A stretch of DNA of 64,000 bases from JBGRQB01 sp041725875 (GCA_041725875.1 JBGRQB010000005.1:1-64000), one strand, 5' to 3'. Positions 52,912 through 61,473 are shown, counted from the stretch's first letter. Notes: generated from the sequence alone by a model not told the origin. Numbers and translations are program-made.

Positions 52912-54425
52912 TATCCTAAAAACATTGTGTATGCCGGATTTCCATTCTCATCACTATATCTGTAATTTATCTTTTCAAGAAAAACTTCAAACTCTTTTTC
53001 ACCACTCTCCGGAACCTGTAACCCAATAAATACTCTTCCAAAAGCAGCGCCGTGATTACGGTAATGAAACATTGAAATATTCCATTTGTTCCCCATAGTT
53101 TCCAGCAACTCCAGCAAAGCTCCGGGTCGCTCGGGAAATTCAAATCTGTAGATCTTTTCGTGTTCCAGATTTTCCGATCTGCCGCCAACCATATAACGTA
53201 TGTGCAGTTTGGCAAGTTCGTTATCAGACATATCCACAACACTGTAGCCAAGTTTTCTGAAAGAATCGGTCAGTTTCTTTTTTTCATTTCCGTCCGGATC
53301 AAGTTTTACTCCTACAAAAACCTGCGCATCTTCACTATCTGCAAAACGATAATTAAACTCGGTTATGTTGAGTGTTCCGACTGCACGGCAAAAAGTCTTG
53401 AAACTTCCCGGTATTTCAGGAATTGTAACTCCGAAAATTGCTTCCTTATTTTCACCAAGTTCAGTCCTTTCAGAAATATGACGCAACCTGTCAAAATTTA
53501 TATTGGCTCCGCTCTGAACAAAAATAAATGATTTATCTTTAACTCTGGTTTCTTTAATATATTTTTTCATCCCGGCCAGAGCAAGCGCTCCTGAAGGTTC
53601 GGGCACGGTTCTGGTATCTTCAAAAACATCTTTTACCGATGCGCAAATTTCATCTGTTGAAACAGTAATTACTTCATCAACACAATGTTTACAAATTCTG
53701 AAAGGCTCTTCACCTATTCTCTTCACAGCAACCCCGTCAGCAAAAACTCCCACATCGGAAAGTGTTACAGGTTCTCCCTTTTGCAGTGCGGCTTTCAGAC
53801 AAGCAGAATCTTCTGCTTCAACTCCGATTATCTTAATTTCAGGATGAAGATATTTTATATAAACAGCCATTCCGGAAATTAATCCGCCGCCGCCAACCGG
53901 AATAAAAACAGCATCCAGATTCCCTTGAAACTGACGTAAAATCTCCATTGCAACTGACCCTTGTCCGGCAATTACATCAGGATCATCATAAGGATGAATA
54001 TAAGTATACCCTTCTTCTTTACACAGTTTTTGTGAAAACGCAAAAGCTTCATCAAAATTATCGCCGTGTAATATTACTTCACTGCCAAGTTCTTTTACCG
54101 ATCTCACTTTTATTTCGGGAGTGGTTTGTGGCATAACAATTACCGATTTAATATTTAACCGCAAAGCAGCAAGCGCAACTCCCTGCGCGTGATTTCCTGC
54201 AGAGGCTGCTATAATTCCCTGCTTTTTTTCATCATCTGAAAGCAGCGCAATTTTATTATACGCGCCTCTTAACTTAAATGAAAAAATTGATTGAAGATCT
54301 TCACGTTTTGCAAAAATGTTGTTTTCCAGACTCTTACTCAAAAAGTTTAATCTGTCAACAGGTGTTTCAACTGCAACATCATAAACCCGGGTCCGGAGTA
54401 TTTTCTTCACATATTCCTGAAGCAT
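52911..54425 (-). CDS. ilvA: Threonine ammonia-lyase (biosynthetic type)
   Basis: 504 residues. A PLP fold-II catalytic domain (about 1-320) has the PLP Lys in FSFKLRGAYNK near 50, ASAGNHAQG near 75 and the glycine-rich GGGGLISG near 180. Two ACT-like regulatory domains follow (about 330-410 and 425-504, with PEIPGSF and PERPGALLEL). It converts threonine to 2-oxobutanoate, the first step to isoleucine, with feedback by isoleucine expected through the ACT domains. It could also deaminate serine. It stands alone. Confidence 0.96.
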   Translation of the reverse strand: MLQEYVKKILRTRVYDVAVETPVDRLNFLSKSLENNIFAKREDLQSIFSFKLRGAYNKIALLSDDEKKQGIIAASAGNHAQGVALAALRLNIKSVIVMPQTTPEIKVRSVKELGSEVILHGDNFDEAFAFSQKLCKEEGYTYIHPYDDPDVIAGQGSVAMEILRQFQGNLDAVFIPVGGGGLISGMAVYIKYLHPEIKIIGVEAEDSACLKAALQKGEPVTLSDVGVFADGVAVKRIGEEPFRICKHCVDEVITVSTDEICASVKDVFEDTRTVPEPSGALALAGMKKYIKETRVKDKSFIFVQSGANINFDRLRHISERTELGENKEAIFGVTIPEIPGSFKTFCRAVGTLNITEFNYRFADSEDAQVFVGVKLDPDGNEKKKLTDSFRKLGYSVVDMSDNELAKLHIRYMVGGRSENLEHEKIYRFEFPERPGALLELLETMGNKWNISMFHYRNHGAAFGRVFIGLQVPESGEKEFEVFLEKINYRYSDENGNPAYTMFLG

Positions 54426-54524
54426 ATACCACTCCCTGATTTTTTAATACACATTACCGGAAATTAAATTGGGGGCATACAAAACTACTAAATAATAAAA
54501 AAAATACCCATTTTATTTTTTGTG

Positions 54525-54532
54525 TATATTTG
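54525..54532 (+). promoter_or_regulatory. Candidate TAnnTTTG promoter box for the lipoprotein pair
   Basis: TATATTTG lies 42 bases before the ATG at 54575 and matches the Bacteroidota-type -7 consensus. A T-rich stretch with TTTTTTG lies just upstream, too close to be a standard -33. Confidence 0.35.
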
Positions 54533-54574
54533 AACAGGTACTTCAATTTCAGAATTTCATATAAAGGGGGTAAA

Positions 54575-55093
54575 ATGAAATTAATAATAAGCTTCACTTT
54601 TGTTTCTCTGCTATTTCTTTCTGCCTGCAATTCAAAGATTGATAATGAAACTAAATTAGCCGGGAAAATAGAAATACTAATGAAAAAATGTAATGAAACA
54701 AAACCTGATTCTGTTTTTACATTTATACCTCAGGAAGATATTCTTTCATATAACTGGAAAACACATATCATCAGCTTAACAGAAAACGGAACGAGAAAAT
54801 TACCCAAACACCCTATTTGGCATAATACTAAATTTGTTTTAACAATAAACAATAAGGAAATTTACACCGGTGGTTTTGTAAATCCTCTTTCCGGACTTTC
54901 ATTTGAATCTGTGAACATATCACTCCCCTATTTCGAAATAAAATCAAAAGATCCGACAAGCAACAACAGACTGCAAATTGACAGCACATTGGCTGACAAT
55001 CAAATTAAAATTATCTGGAATAATTCGAAAAAGGATTTAAGAAGTAATAAAAAGGTTTATGATGTATTAAAAAGAAACAACCTCCTGAGATAG
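54575..55093 (+). CDS. Small lipoprotein, paralogue A
   Basis: 172 residues from the ATG at 54575, which follows AAAGGGGG and begins a lipoprotein signal (lipobox LSAC, Cys near 18). The frame opens 15 codons earlier without a ribosome site. The mature protein shares a core with the next gene: PQEDILSYNWKTHIISL, then TKFVLTINNKEIYTGGFVNPLS. The family is unknown to me; the conserved G-x-F-x-NP and QED-I-x-SY-x-W patterns could define it. Probably surface- or periplasm-facing. Confidence 0.78.
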   Translation: MKLIISFTFVSLLFLSACNSKIDNETKLAGKIEILMKKCNETKPDSVFTFIPQEDILSYNWKTHIISLTENGTRKLPKHPIWHNTKFVLTINNKEIYTGGFVNPLSGLSFESVNISLPYFEIKSKDPTSNNRLQIDSTLADNQIKIIWNNSKKDLRSNKKVYDVLKRNNLLR

Positions 55094-55180
55094 AACTCAC
55101 CATTATAAAAAATTTGATGTTGCTTTAAGATTTGTTTTAACTTATTTTAAGTTTCCACTCATTAAAAAAAGGAGGAAGCA

Positions 55181-55675
55181 ATGAAAGGCACATTCATTAC
55201 TTTATTTTGTTTTATTGTTTTAATTTTTACTGCCTGCGATTCAGGCACCGGCTTGTCAGATGACATTAACGGAGAGATAGCAATTCAGCTTGAAAAAAAT
55301 CCTGCTTCATCTGCCGGCACTTCATCACCATATACACCTTTTATACTACAGGAAGATATTGTTTCATACGATTGGGAAACACATACTCTCACTCTTACCC
55401 TTGAAGGAATTCTGAAATTTTCAAGCAAACCGATTACTGACAGGAAAAAGTTTTTTGTAACCATTGGCGATAAGGAAATGTATTCGGGAGAATTTTACAA
55501 TCCCGCAATGTCTTATATAATCAAGGCCCCTGTAATATCAATTCTCGGAAACACTGGATTGTCAAAAAGACAATTCAGAATTGATAAAGGATATCCGCCT
55601 CACCTTGCAGAAAAAGATCAGCGAAACAATATGCAACTATACAATGCATTGAAAGCAAGAAACTTATTACAATAA
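55181..55675 (+). CDS. Small lipoprotein, paralogue B
   Basis: 164 residues with a lipoprotein signal (lipobox FTAC, Cys near 19) and a strong AGGAGG site. It matches paralogue A along the core: LQEDIVSYDWETHTLTL, KFFVTIGDKEMYSGEFYNP, and an ending YNALKARNLL against YDVLKRNNLL. The N-terminal linkers differ. This is a tandem duplication with substantial divergence. A terminator follows at once. Confidence 0.8.
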   Translation: MKGTFITLFCFIVLIFTACDSGTGLSDDINGEIAIQLEKNPASSAGTSSPYTPFILQEDIVSYDWETHTLTLTLEGILKFSSKPITDRKKFFVTIGDKEMYSGEFYNPAMSYIIKAPVISILGNTGLSKRQFRIDKGYPPHLAEKDQRNNMQLYNALKARNLLQ

Positions 55676-55681
55676 AAAAAG

Positions 55682-55704
55682 AGCCGGATAAATATCCGGC
55701 TTTT
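55682..55704 (+). terminator. Terminator after the lipoprotein pair
   Basis: AGCCGGAT / ATCCGGCT, eight perfect pairs with a four-base loop, preceded by A7 and followed by TTTT. The stem is identical to that of the terminator at 59905. Confidence 0.8.
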
Positions 55705-55968
55705 AATTAAAATTTTCTTTCTACAAATGCAGGAGAAAATCACTTTTGACTTAAAAAACCAATATTTTGGATTGTTCCAAATTTTACTTATATTGTACAC
55801 TAGTTATATATTTTAGTTTTCATTTCACTTTTTCTACCCAATCTATATAATTCAATTATCACTCACCACCTAATATGTATTCTTTCTAAGCACTCAAATT
55901 AGGCGATAAGAAAAAGATATATAATTGTCTTTTTACACTATTCCGTTAATAAATTGGCAAATCATAAT

Positions 55969-56838
55969 ATGAAGGTTCACTTAAACGATTTTAATCGTAA
56001 AGAACGAATTACTACAGCATTACTTCTTGCTGCTGGTACAGGAAGTCGTCTATATCCATTAACTCAAAATTCCCCTAAATGTCTCACATTAGTAAATGAG
56101 AAATCTATCCTTGAACGACTCGTTATTAATTTAAAACTTCAAGGATTCAAACGACTGGTTATAGTTACAGGGCATCAGGAAAATTGTATTCGAGAATTTC
56201 TGGGAACAAACTACGAAGGGATAAAGATTGAATATATCTTCAGCAAACTTTATAAAACCACAAATAATATCTATTCCCTCTGGATGGCTCGAGAAATTCT
56301 CGATGAACCCTTCGTATTAATCGAAAGTGATATTGTATTTGATTTGTCACTATTAGATAAAATGTGTTATCCTGATATGATGGCTGTTGCTTTGATGCAA
56401 AACTGGATGAATGGTACTACAGTAACTATTGATCAAAACAATTCTGTAACAGAATTTCAAAAAGGAACAACGGAAACTTACCAAGATGTCAGATATAAAA
56501 CTGTAAATATTTATAGTTTTTCAACACTTGCCTGGCAAGCTGTTATAAAAAAACTTGATAATTATATATCATCCGGATTTGTTAGTAATTATTACGAAAC
56601 TGTTTTTGAGGAAATGGTTGCTGATGGCAGCCTGAATTTTAAAACTGTTTCTTTTGATAATAAACCCTGGTACGAAATAGATACCCTAGATGATTTGGCA
56701 GAAGCTGAAAAATTATTTCCATTGGAAATCACAAAGCCCGAAACTCTTGATAATTTTATTTCTAATTCTCCAGAATTTTCTAATCATTTACCCAAGACTA
56801 ATAAAAACAAAAACTCAAAAGTGGCTATTATTAGTTAG
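55969..56838 (+). CDS. Nucleotidyltransferase, LicC/PntC-like (probable cytidylyltransferase)
   Basis: 289 residues. N-terminal NTP-binding motif LLLAAGTGSRLYPLT near 18, PKCL near 37, TGHQEN near 68, and IESDIVF near 120 carrying the metal Asp. The residues match LicC-type phosphocholine cytidylyltransferases and the cytidylyltransferase half of PntC, which activates 2-aminoethylphosphonate. The ATG at 55969 is preferred over a TTG at 55954; neither has a ribosome site, in contrast to most genes in the window. It heads a three-gene set with a PLP enzyme and a CDP-alcohol phosphatidyltransferase. Confidence 0.85.
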   Translation: MKVHLNDFNRKERITTALLLAAGTGSRLYPLTQNSPKCLTLVNEKSILERLVINLKLQGFKRLVIVTGHQENCIREFLGTNYEGIKIEYIFSKLYKTTNNIYSLWMAREILDEPFVLIESDIVFDLSLLDKMCYPDMMAVALMQNWMNGTTVTIDQNNSVTEFQKGTTETYQDVRYKTVNIYSFSTLAWQAVIKKLDNYISSGFVSNYYETVFEEMVADGSLNFKTVSFDNKPWYEIDTLDDLAEAEKLFPLEITKPETLDNFISNSPEFSNHLPKTNKNKNSKVAIIS

Positions 56839-56932
56839 TTTTTAAAAGAGTAGTTTATTGAATTAAATATACTAAGTTAATTTATCAGAATTCAAAATAT
56901 TTACAATCACTTAATAAACAAACGGCGAAAAA

Positions 56933-58051
56933 ATGATAGTATCACATTATAAAACGCAAGCAAAAAAGTATGAATATATTTCCAAACAGCATGGTGGCTA
57001 TTATCGCCACAACTTTACTGATCATGCTTATCTATACAATTTATACTTTCCTCCAGAAGCAGTTTTTAAAACTCTTAAAAAAAATATTAAAGACCTGGTT
57101 TTGAATTATCCAATTGCACAAAATGATCTTGCTAAATTAGTTAGTAAAATAATTGATCAGCCCGCTAAAAGAATAGTTGTAGGAAATGGTGCCGCTGAAA
57201 TAATAAAAATAATATCCGGTCATTTGGCTAAAAAACTAATTATTCCCGTTCCAACTTTTAACGAATATGTAAATGCAGCTCCGGAAAATAATGTAGTTGA
57301 ATTCCCTCTTGAATTTCCATCATTCAAACTCGATGTTGATAAATATGCGGCTGAAGTAAAAAAATCAGGAGCCGATATTGCTGTTGTAGTTACCCCTAAC
57401 AATCCAACATCTATTGTTGTACCAAAAAAAGATCTAATTCGTCTATATAAAAAACTTGAGAAACAAAATTGTATGTTAGTTATAGATGAGTCATTTCTTG
57501 ATTTTACTGAAAATAATGAAGAGATTTCTTTGGAACAGGAAATTTCCAATTACCCAAATATGGCAATAATTAAAAGTATGAGCAAAGCCTATGGTATTTG
57601 CGGATTGCGGATTGGTTATATGATAACATCAAATTCAGAATTTGCTGACTCTGTTCGTGATGGTTTACATATTTGGAATATTAATGGATTTGCTGAAGAG
57701 TTTCTTCGAATCTTACCAAATTATAAACAAGAATTTATAAATAGTTGTAATAAAGTGAAAAATGATAGAGATCAATTTTACAATAACCTTTGTAAAATTC
57801 CAGGTATGACAGTTTTTAAGCCTGATGCTAATTATATTTTCTGCCGTTTACCAGATTCTGCCTTAAGTGGACCTGAGACTACAAAGAGATTATTTATTGA
57901 ACACAATATTTATATTAAACATAGTCAGGGTAAATCACAACCTGATGCAGATCGTTATTTACGAATTGCTAGCCGTACAGATGAAGAAAACAATAAATTA
58001 ATTCGGGCTTTAGTTAAAGTAATGTATCCCTGGAATAAAAATGATAAATAA
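56933..58051 (+). CDS. PLP-dependent aminotransferase class I/II (HisC/CobD/PntC-like)
   Basis: 372 residues, fold type I. VGNGAAEII near 83, TPNNPTS near 152, VIDESFLDF near 183, the PLP Lys in SMSKAYGICGLRIGY near 218, and the late Arg in LRIASR. Relatives include histidinol-phosphate aminotransferase, threonine-phosphate decarboxylase (CobD) and the aminotransferase half of PntC. Next to a cytidylyltransferase it probably makes the amine to be activated: 2-aminoethylphosphonate by transamination, or phosphoethanolamine by decarboxylating phosphoserine. It is not near any histidine or cobalamin genes. It overlaps the next gene by 11 bases. Confidence 0.85.
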   Translation: MIVSHYKTQAKKYEYISKQHGGYYRHNFTDHAYLYNLYFPPEAVFKTLKKNIKDLVLNYPIAQNDLAKLVSKIIDQPAKRIVVGNGAAEIIKIISGHLAKKLIIPVPTFNEYVNAAPENNVVEFPLEFPSFKLDVDKYAAEVKKSGADIAVVVTPNNPTSIVVPKKDLIRLYKKLEKQNCMLVIDESFLDFTENNEEISLEQEISNYPNMAIIKSMSKAYGICGLRIGYMITSNSEFADSVRDGLHIWNINGFAEEFLRILPNYKQEFINSCNKVKNDRDQFYNNLCKIPGMTVFKPDANYIFCRLPDSALSGPETTKRLFIEHNIYIKHSQGKSQPDADRYLRIASRTDEENNKLIRALVKVMYPWNKNDK

Positions 58052-58661
58052 TACAAGTCGACCTGGAATGCTTGGCTTTGCTAAGGATCTACCAAATGTT
58101 TGCTCTCTGCTTGGTTTGCTCTGTACAGTATTTGGAATTTATTATGCGATTCAGGGAAGTTTCGTGGTATCAATAATTGCAATTCTATGGGCTGTTTTAT
58201 TTGATTGGTACGATGGTATTATTGCCCGTAAAATGAAAGGAAGAACAAAAGAACAGAGTCATTTTGGAGCGCAATTAGATTCTCTGATTGACATTGTTAG
58301 TTTTGGAATCTTTCCTGCAATTCTACTTTTAAGTTACGGGAATTATAACATCTGGTTTATACCGGGTTCATTTATATTAGTTGCCACCAGTGCTTTACGA
58401 TTAAGTTATTTTAATGTTTATGGACTTATCGACAGTAAAACATATAAAGGATTAGCACTAGACAATAATATGTTATTAGTATCTTTTTTGTTCTTATTTG
58501 AAAACAATTTTAGCCATTCTGCATTTTCATATTTACTATACACATTTTTAATGGCTTTATCAGCTTTTAATGTATCTTCTATACCAACACCAAAATTCGG
58601 TGGAAAGTGGGTTTACGCATTGGTTGTTTATGTAATTTTTATGACTTTGATTTTGAGATGA
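58041..58661 (+). CDS. CDP-alcohol phosphatidyltransferase
   Basis: 206 residues with about six membrane helices. The family signature is complete: DG-x2-AR followed by G-x3-D-x3-D, in YDGIIARKM...FGAQLDSLIDIVSFG near 58-92. It moves a CDP-linked group onto an alcohol, or an alcohol onto CDP-diacylglycerol. The nearest familiar type is phosphatidylserine synthase, but the context with a cytidylyltransferase and PLP enzyme argues for the CDP-aminoalcohol plus diacylglycerol direction, as proposed for PntD. The ATG lies inside the previous gene. Confidence 0.9.
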   Translation: MINNTSRPGMLGFAKDLPNVCSLLGLLCTVFGIYYAIQGSFVVSIIAILWAVLFDWYDGIIARKMKGRTKEQSHFGAQLDSLIDIVSFGIFPAILLLSYGNYNIWFIPGSFILVATSALRLSYFNVYGLIDSKTYKGLALDNNMLLVSFLFLFENNFSHSAFSYLLYTFLMALSAFNVSSIPTPKFGGKWVYALVVYVIFMTLILR

Positions 58662-58915
58662 TTATTATAGAAATGAAATAAAAATCTCTCTAAATAATTG
58701 TAACATTTACTTTCAGATTAGTTTCTATTTTAAAAAACGTATTTGTTGTAATAACATCACCAATTAATTTTACGGAAACAAAATCTTTACCAGTTTATTC
58801 TGAGGTTTCATCAACAATTGTTGTTCCTATCCAAAACCTCATCCGTATAAAAAAGCTTCAAATTTAGGTTATATTTACATTTCAAATAATTTAGTAAACG
58901 ACTAAAATATTACTA
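58662..58915. other. AT-rich gap with a start-less open frame
   Basis: No gene is supported. On the + strand, 58694-58867 is open for about 57 codons (containing VITSPINF and VSSTIVVPIQN) but has no start codon or ribosome site. It could be the tail of a decayed gene next to the transposase remnant, or chance. Confidence 0.3.
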
Positions 58916-59303
58916 ATGTTCAGATCAATAATGTTATTTATTCTATCTTTTCTTAAATCAAAAACTCAACTTCAACTAGAAAATATCTATCTTAGGAAAC
59001 AAATAGAAATATTAAATCGCTCTTCAGTAAAACCTACAATAAAAAGGTCAGATATATTATTCATCACATTAATGAAAAATTTGATGAACAACTGGACAAC
59101 GCTGGAAAACTTCTCTAAAAAATCATTCTAAAGAAATTATATCAACAGATTTCTTTACTGTTACCACTGTAAATTTTAAGATAGTCTATGTTTTGGTTTT
59201 TCTTAATCATCACAGAAGAAAGATAATTCATTTTAACATTACTTCTCATCCAACATTTGTATGGACAACACAACAAACAACTTATAATACACGATTAGAC
59301 TGA
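58916..59303 (+). pseudogene. Decayed integrase-core transposase
   Basis: Two fragments in different frames. Fragment one (58916-59131) reads LKSKTQLQLENIYLRKQIEIL...RSDILFITLM, matching the N-terminal part of a widespread transposase group whose proteins begin with LQLE-x3-LR-x-Q and continue through a DRLFW-like block. Fragment two (about 59127-59303, shifted frame) reads STDFFTVTTVNFKIVYVLVFLNHHRRK, then HFNITSHPTFVWTTQQ, matching the start of the DDE core, including its first Asp. The segment between and everything after is deleted, so it is inactive. No inverted ends were found. Confidence 0.8.
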
Positions 59304-59489
59304 TAAATTATTTCAGACCTAATCCCGAATTTTATTCAATTTCTCAACTTACCCTTAACAAAAACGCAAACTTAATTTTCCCGTTATTTGTTCCTGAAAT
59401 CTTTTCTGAAGTTAACCTCTGTTTTCCTCTTTTTTGTCGGGAATTATGAAAAGTCTGCCAATTTGTCATACAATTTAGCCTGAATCACC
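59304..59489. other. Non-coding remnant sequence
   Basis: No gene. It holds the first copy of a 13-bp direct repeat, CAATTTGTCATAC at 59459-59471 (second copy 59555-59567), which flanks the tandem array to the right. Confidence 0.5.
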
Positions 59490-59544
59490 ACTCCGCTATA
59501 ACTCCGGTACAACTCCGAGATAAAGCCGCTATAGATCCGTACCA
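59490..59544. repeat. Five degenerate 11-bp tandem repeats flanked by direct repeats
   Basis: Units ACTCCGCTATA, ACTCCGGTACA, ACTCCGAGATA, AAGCCGCTATA and GATCCGTACCA run head to tail (59490-59544), all with CCG at positions 4-6. The block is bracketed by CAATTTGTCATAC direct repeats (59459 and 59555); the right copy is part of a palindrome ATGACA-ATT-TGTCAT. The units are too short and contiguous for CRISPR. Confidence 0.75.
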
Positions 59545-59675
59545 GCATATATGACAATTTGTCATACCTTTGTTTGGAATTAAAAACCAAGAATTTAAGT
59601 AAGCAAAGAGTGTTAAAATTTGATAATGTGAAAAGGCCCTTCAATTAGATTTACATTTTTGCAAGCTTGATTTAT

Positions 59676-59745
59676 CGATAGCTAAAGCCATCGACTACAC
59701 GATTCAAAACAGAAATTATTCCGGTAGCTGACGACTTTAGTCGTC
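59676..59745. repeat. Inverted pair of REP-like hairpins
   Basis: Left element, + strand: GATAGCTAAAGCCATC stem-loop with tail GACTAC (59677-59698). Right element, - strand: GACGACTAAAGTCGTC stem-loop with tail AGCTAC (59724-59745). The shape, a stem with an AAA-containing loop followed by a CTAC tail, is that of repetitive extragenic palindromes mobilised by RAYT/IS200-like transposases. The two face each other about 25 bases apart, as in a BIME. Confidence 0.6.
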
Positions 59746-59880
59746 GTGTGTGCTATTTGTAACATTACAGCGTATGTCTTTTCGAGGAAGTGGAACGACC
59801 GAGAAATCTCAATGCTATATTGTGCACGGTGCAGGTGTAAGGTCCCTCGACTAGCGCTCGGGAGGACAGATATTAAGCAT
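59746..59880. other. GC-richer intergenic remnant with imperfect dyad
   Basis: No gene. GAGGAAGTGGAACGACCGAG and, at about 59832-59856, TCCCTCGACTAGCGCTCGGGA stand out from the AT-rich background. The latter is an imperfect palindrome resembling short interspersed repeats common between genes in many bacteria. Confidence 0.35.
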
Positions 59881-59904
59881 TCTTATTTTATTAGAATAAA
59901 AAAA

Positions 59905-59929
59905 AGCCGGATGAATATCCGGCTTTTTT
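59905..59929. terminator. Bidirectional terminator after speA
   Basis: AGCCGGAT / ATCCGGCT with loop GAAT, flanked by A8 on the left and T6 on the right, so it works on either strand. It serves the arginine decarboxylase gene on the - strand. Confidence 0.82.
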
Positions 59930-59951
59930 GTTTATATCTTTATAAAGCGAT

Positions 59952-61343
59952 TTAATACCCTAAAATATTTAACATCGATTTATAGCTTTGTTCTTTTGAA
60001 AAGAGTTTTGTTTTAATTTCCCCTTCTTCATCTTTATCAATAATGATATGTTTTGGTGAAGGGAGCAGACAATGCTGCAATCCGCCAAAACCGCTGATGG
60101 TTTCCTGATACGCACCTGTATTAAAGAACCCGATGTAAAGTTGTTCATCTTTCATAAAACGCGGAAGATAAATTGCATTTGCGTGCTGTTCGGAATTATA
60201 ATAATCGTCACTGTCGCAAGTCAGTCCGCCAAGAAGAACTCTTTCATAAGGCGTATCCCAGCGATTGACAGGCAGCATAATAAAACGTTTGTTTATTGCC
60301 CAGGTATCCGGCAGGTTGGTCATAAATGAACCATCTATCATATTCCAGTTTTCTCTGTCATTCTGCTTCTTCTGATCAAGAATTGAAAATATAACACCAC
60401 CGCTGGTCCCTACTGTATAAGAACCAAACTCAGTAAAAATATCCGGCTCGGGCACACTGTTTTCGTTGCAGACAAGCTTTATCTGATTTACAATCTCTTC
60501 AGCCATATATTCATAATCATATTCAAATCCCAAAGAGGTTTTTATCGGAAAGCCGCCGCCTATGTTAAGCGAATCAAGTTCCGGACAAATCTTTTTAAGT
60601 TCGCAATAAACATTCAGACATTTCAAAAGTTCATTCCAGTAATATGAATTATCCTTAATGCCTGTATTAATGAAAAAGTGAAGCATTTTAAGTTTGAACT
60701 TTGGATTGTTCTTAATTTTACCAATGTAAAACGGAACTATATCTTTGTAGCCGATGCCCAGACGAGAAGTGTAAAACTCAAACATCGGTTCCTCTTCAGA
60801 AGCAATTCTGATTCCGACATTTATTGTACCGTCAATTTTATCCTCAAAAAGATCAAGCTCATTTATATTATCCAAAACCGGAATTGTATTTTTGAAACCA
60901 TTGTTAAAAACTCTGGAAATATTATCAACATATTCATCACGCTTAAAACCGTTGCAGAGGAGATATGTCGATTTATCCAGATGGCCTTCTTCCGCCAGAG
61001 CCTCAACAATATTTATATCAAATGCAGATGATGTTTCAAGATGAATATCATTTTTAAGTGCTTCTTCCATAACAAATGAAAAATGAGAGCTTTTGGTGCA
61101 GTAGCAGTAATTATACTTTCCCATATACTCAGCTTTTGCAATTGCCACATTAAACCATTTTTTCGCATTTCTGATTTGTTCTGAAATAGCAGGCAAATAG
61201 GTAAACTTTAAAGGTGTGCCATATTTTTTTATCACATCTGAAAGGGATATATCGTGGAAAATCAATTCTCCGTTTTCAACCCGGAACTCTTCCTGCGGAA
61301 AATCGAAAGTCTGTTCAATTAAGTCAATATACTTGTTCTTCAT
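59952..61343 (-). CDS. speA: Arginine decarboxylase (Bacteroidota-type, PLP fold III)
   Basis: 463 residues from the ATG at 61343 (a TTG at 61355 is possible). The sequence follows the Bacteroidota arginine decarboxylases throughout: IDLIEQTFDFPQEEF at the N-terminus, YCYCTKSSHFSFV near 80 with the PLP Lys, HLETSSAFDIN, LNIGGGFPIK near 265 and GGLTCDSDDYYNSEQH near 380. It makes agmatine from arginine, the first step to putrescine in this route. It is shorter than the E. coli SpeA (about 650). No other polyamine gene is in the window. The gene appears to stand alone. Confidence 0.92.
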   Translation of the reverse strand: MKNKYIDLIEQTFDFPQEEFRVENGELIFHDISLSDVIKKYGTPLKFTYLPAISEQIRNAKKWFNVAIAKAEYMGKYNYCYCTKSSHFSFVMEEALKNDIHLETSSAFDINIVEALAEEGHLDKSTYLLCNGFKRDEYVDNISRVFNNGFKNTIPVLDNINELDLFEDKIDGTINVGIRIASEEEPMFEFYTSRLGIGYKDIVPFYIGKIKNNPKFKLKMLHFFINTGIKDNSYYWNELLKCLNVYCELKKICPELDSLNIGGGFPIKTSLGFEYDYEYMAEEIVNQIKLVCNENSVPEPDIFTEFGSYTVGTSGGVIFSILDQKKQNDRENWNMIDGSFMTNLPDTWAINKRFIMLPVNRWDTPYERVLLGGLTCDSDDYYNSEQHANAIYLPRFMKDEQLYIGFFNTGAYQETISGFGGLQHCLLPSPKHIIIDKDEEGEIKTKLFSKEQSYKSMLNILGY

Positions 61344-61473
61344 AATCCAACTCACTTACTTTACATTCTGATTGCTAATCTAACTGATTTGGATTTAATT
61401 CTCAATACCAATTTAACTTGATTAGATTAGCTTTTTTCTTATAAAACTACTCTTTTTGAGTCAGAATATAAAA

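Noticed and set aside
56933..58051. Histidinol-phosphate aminotransferase (hisC)
   Set aside because: No histidine gene is nearby and the cytidylyltransferase/phosphatidyltransferase context points elsewhere; not excluded by sequence alone.
59490..59544. CRISPR array
   Set aside because: Units are 11 bp, contiguous and without spacers; no cas gene nearby.
59444..59644. 66-codon open frame on the - strand
   Set aside because: It reads through the 11-bp tandem repeats and direct repeats, has no ribosome site, and its apparent sequence repeat comes from the DNA repeat.
59746..59955. 69-codon open frame on the + strand
   Set aside because: It crosses intergenic repeat remnants and the bidirectional terminator and ends inside the last codons of speA; no ribosome site.
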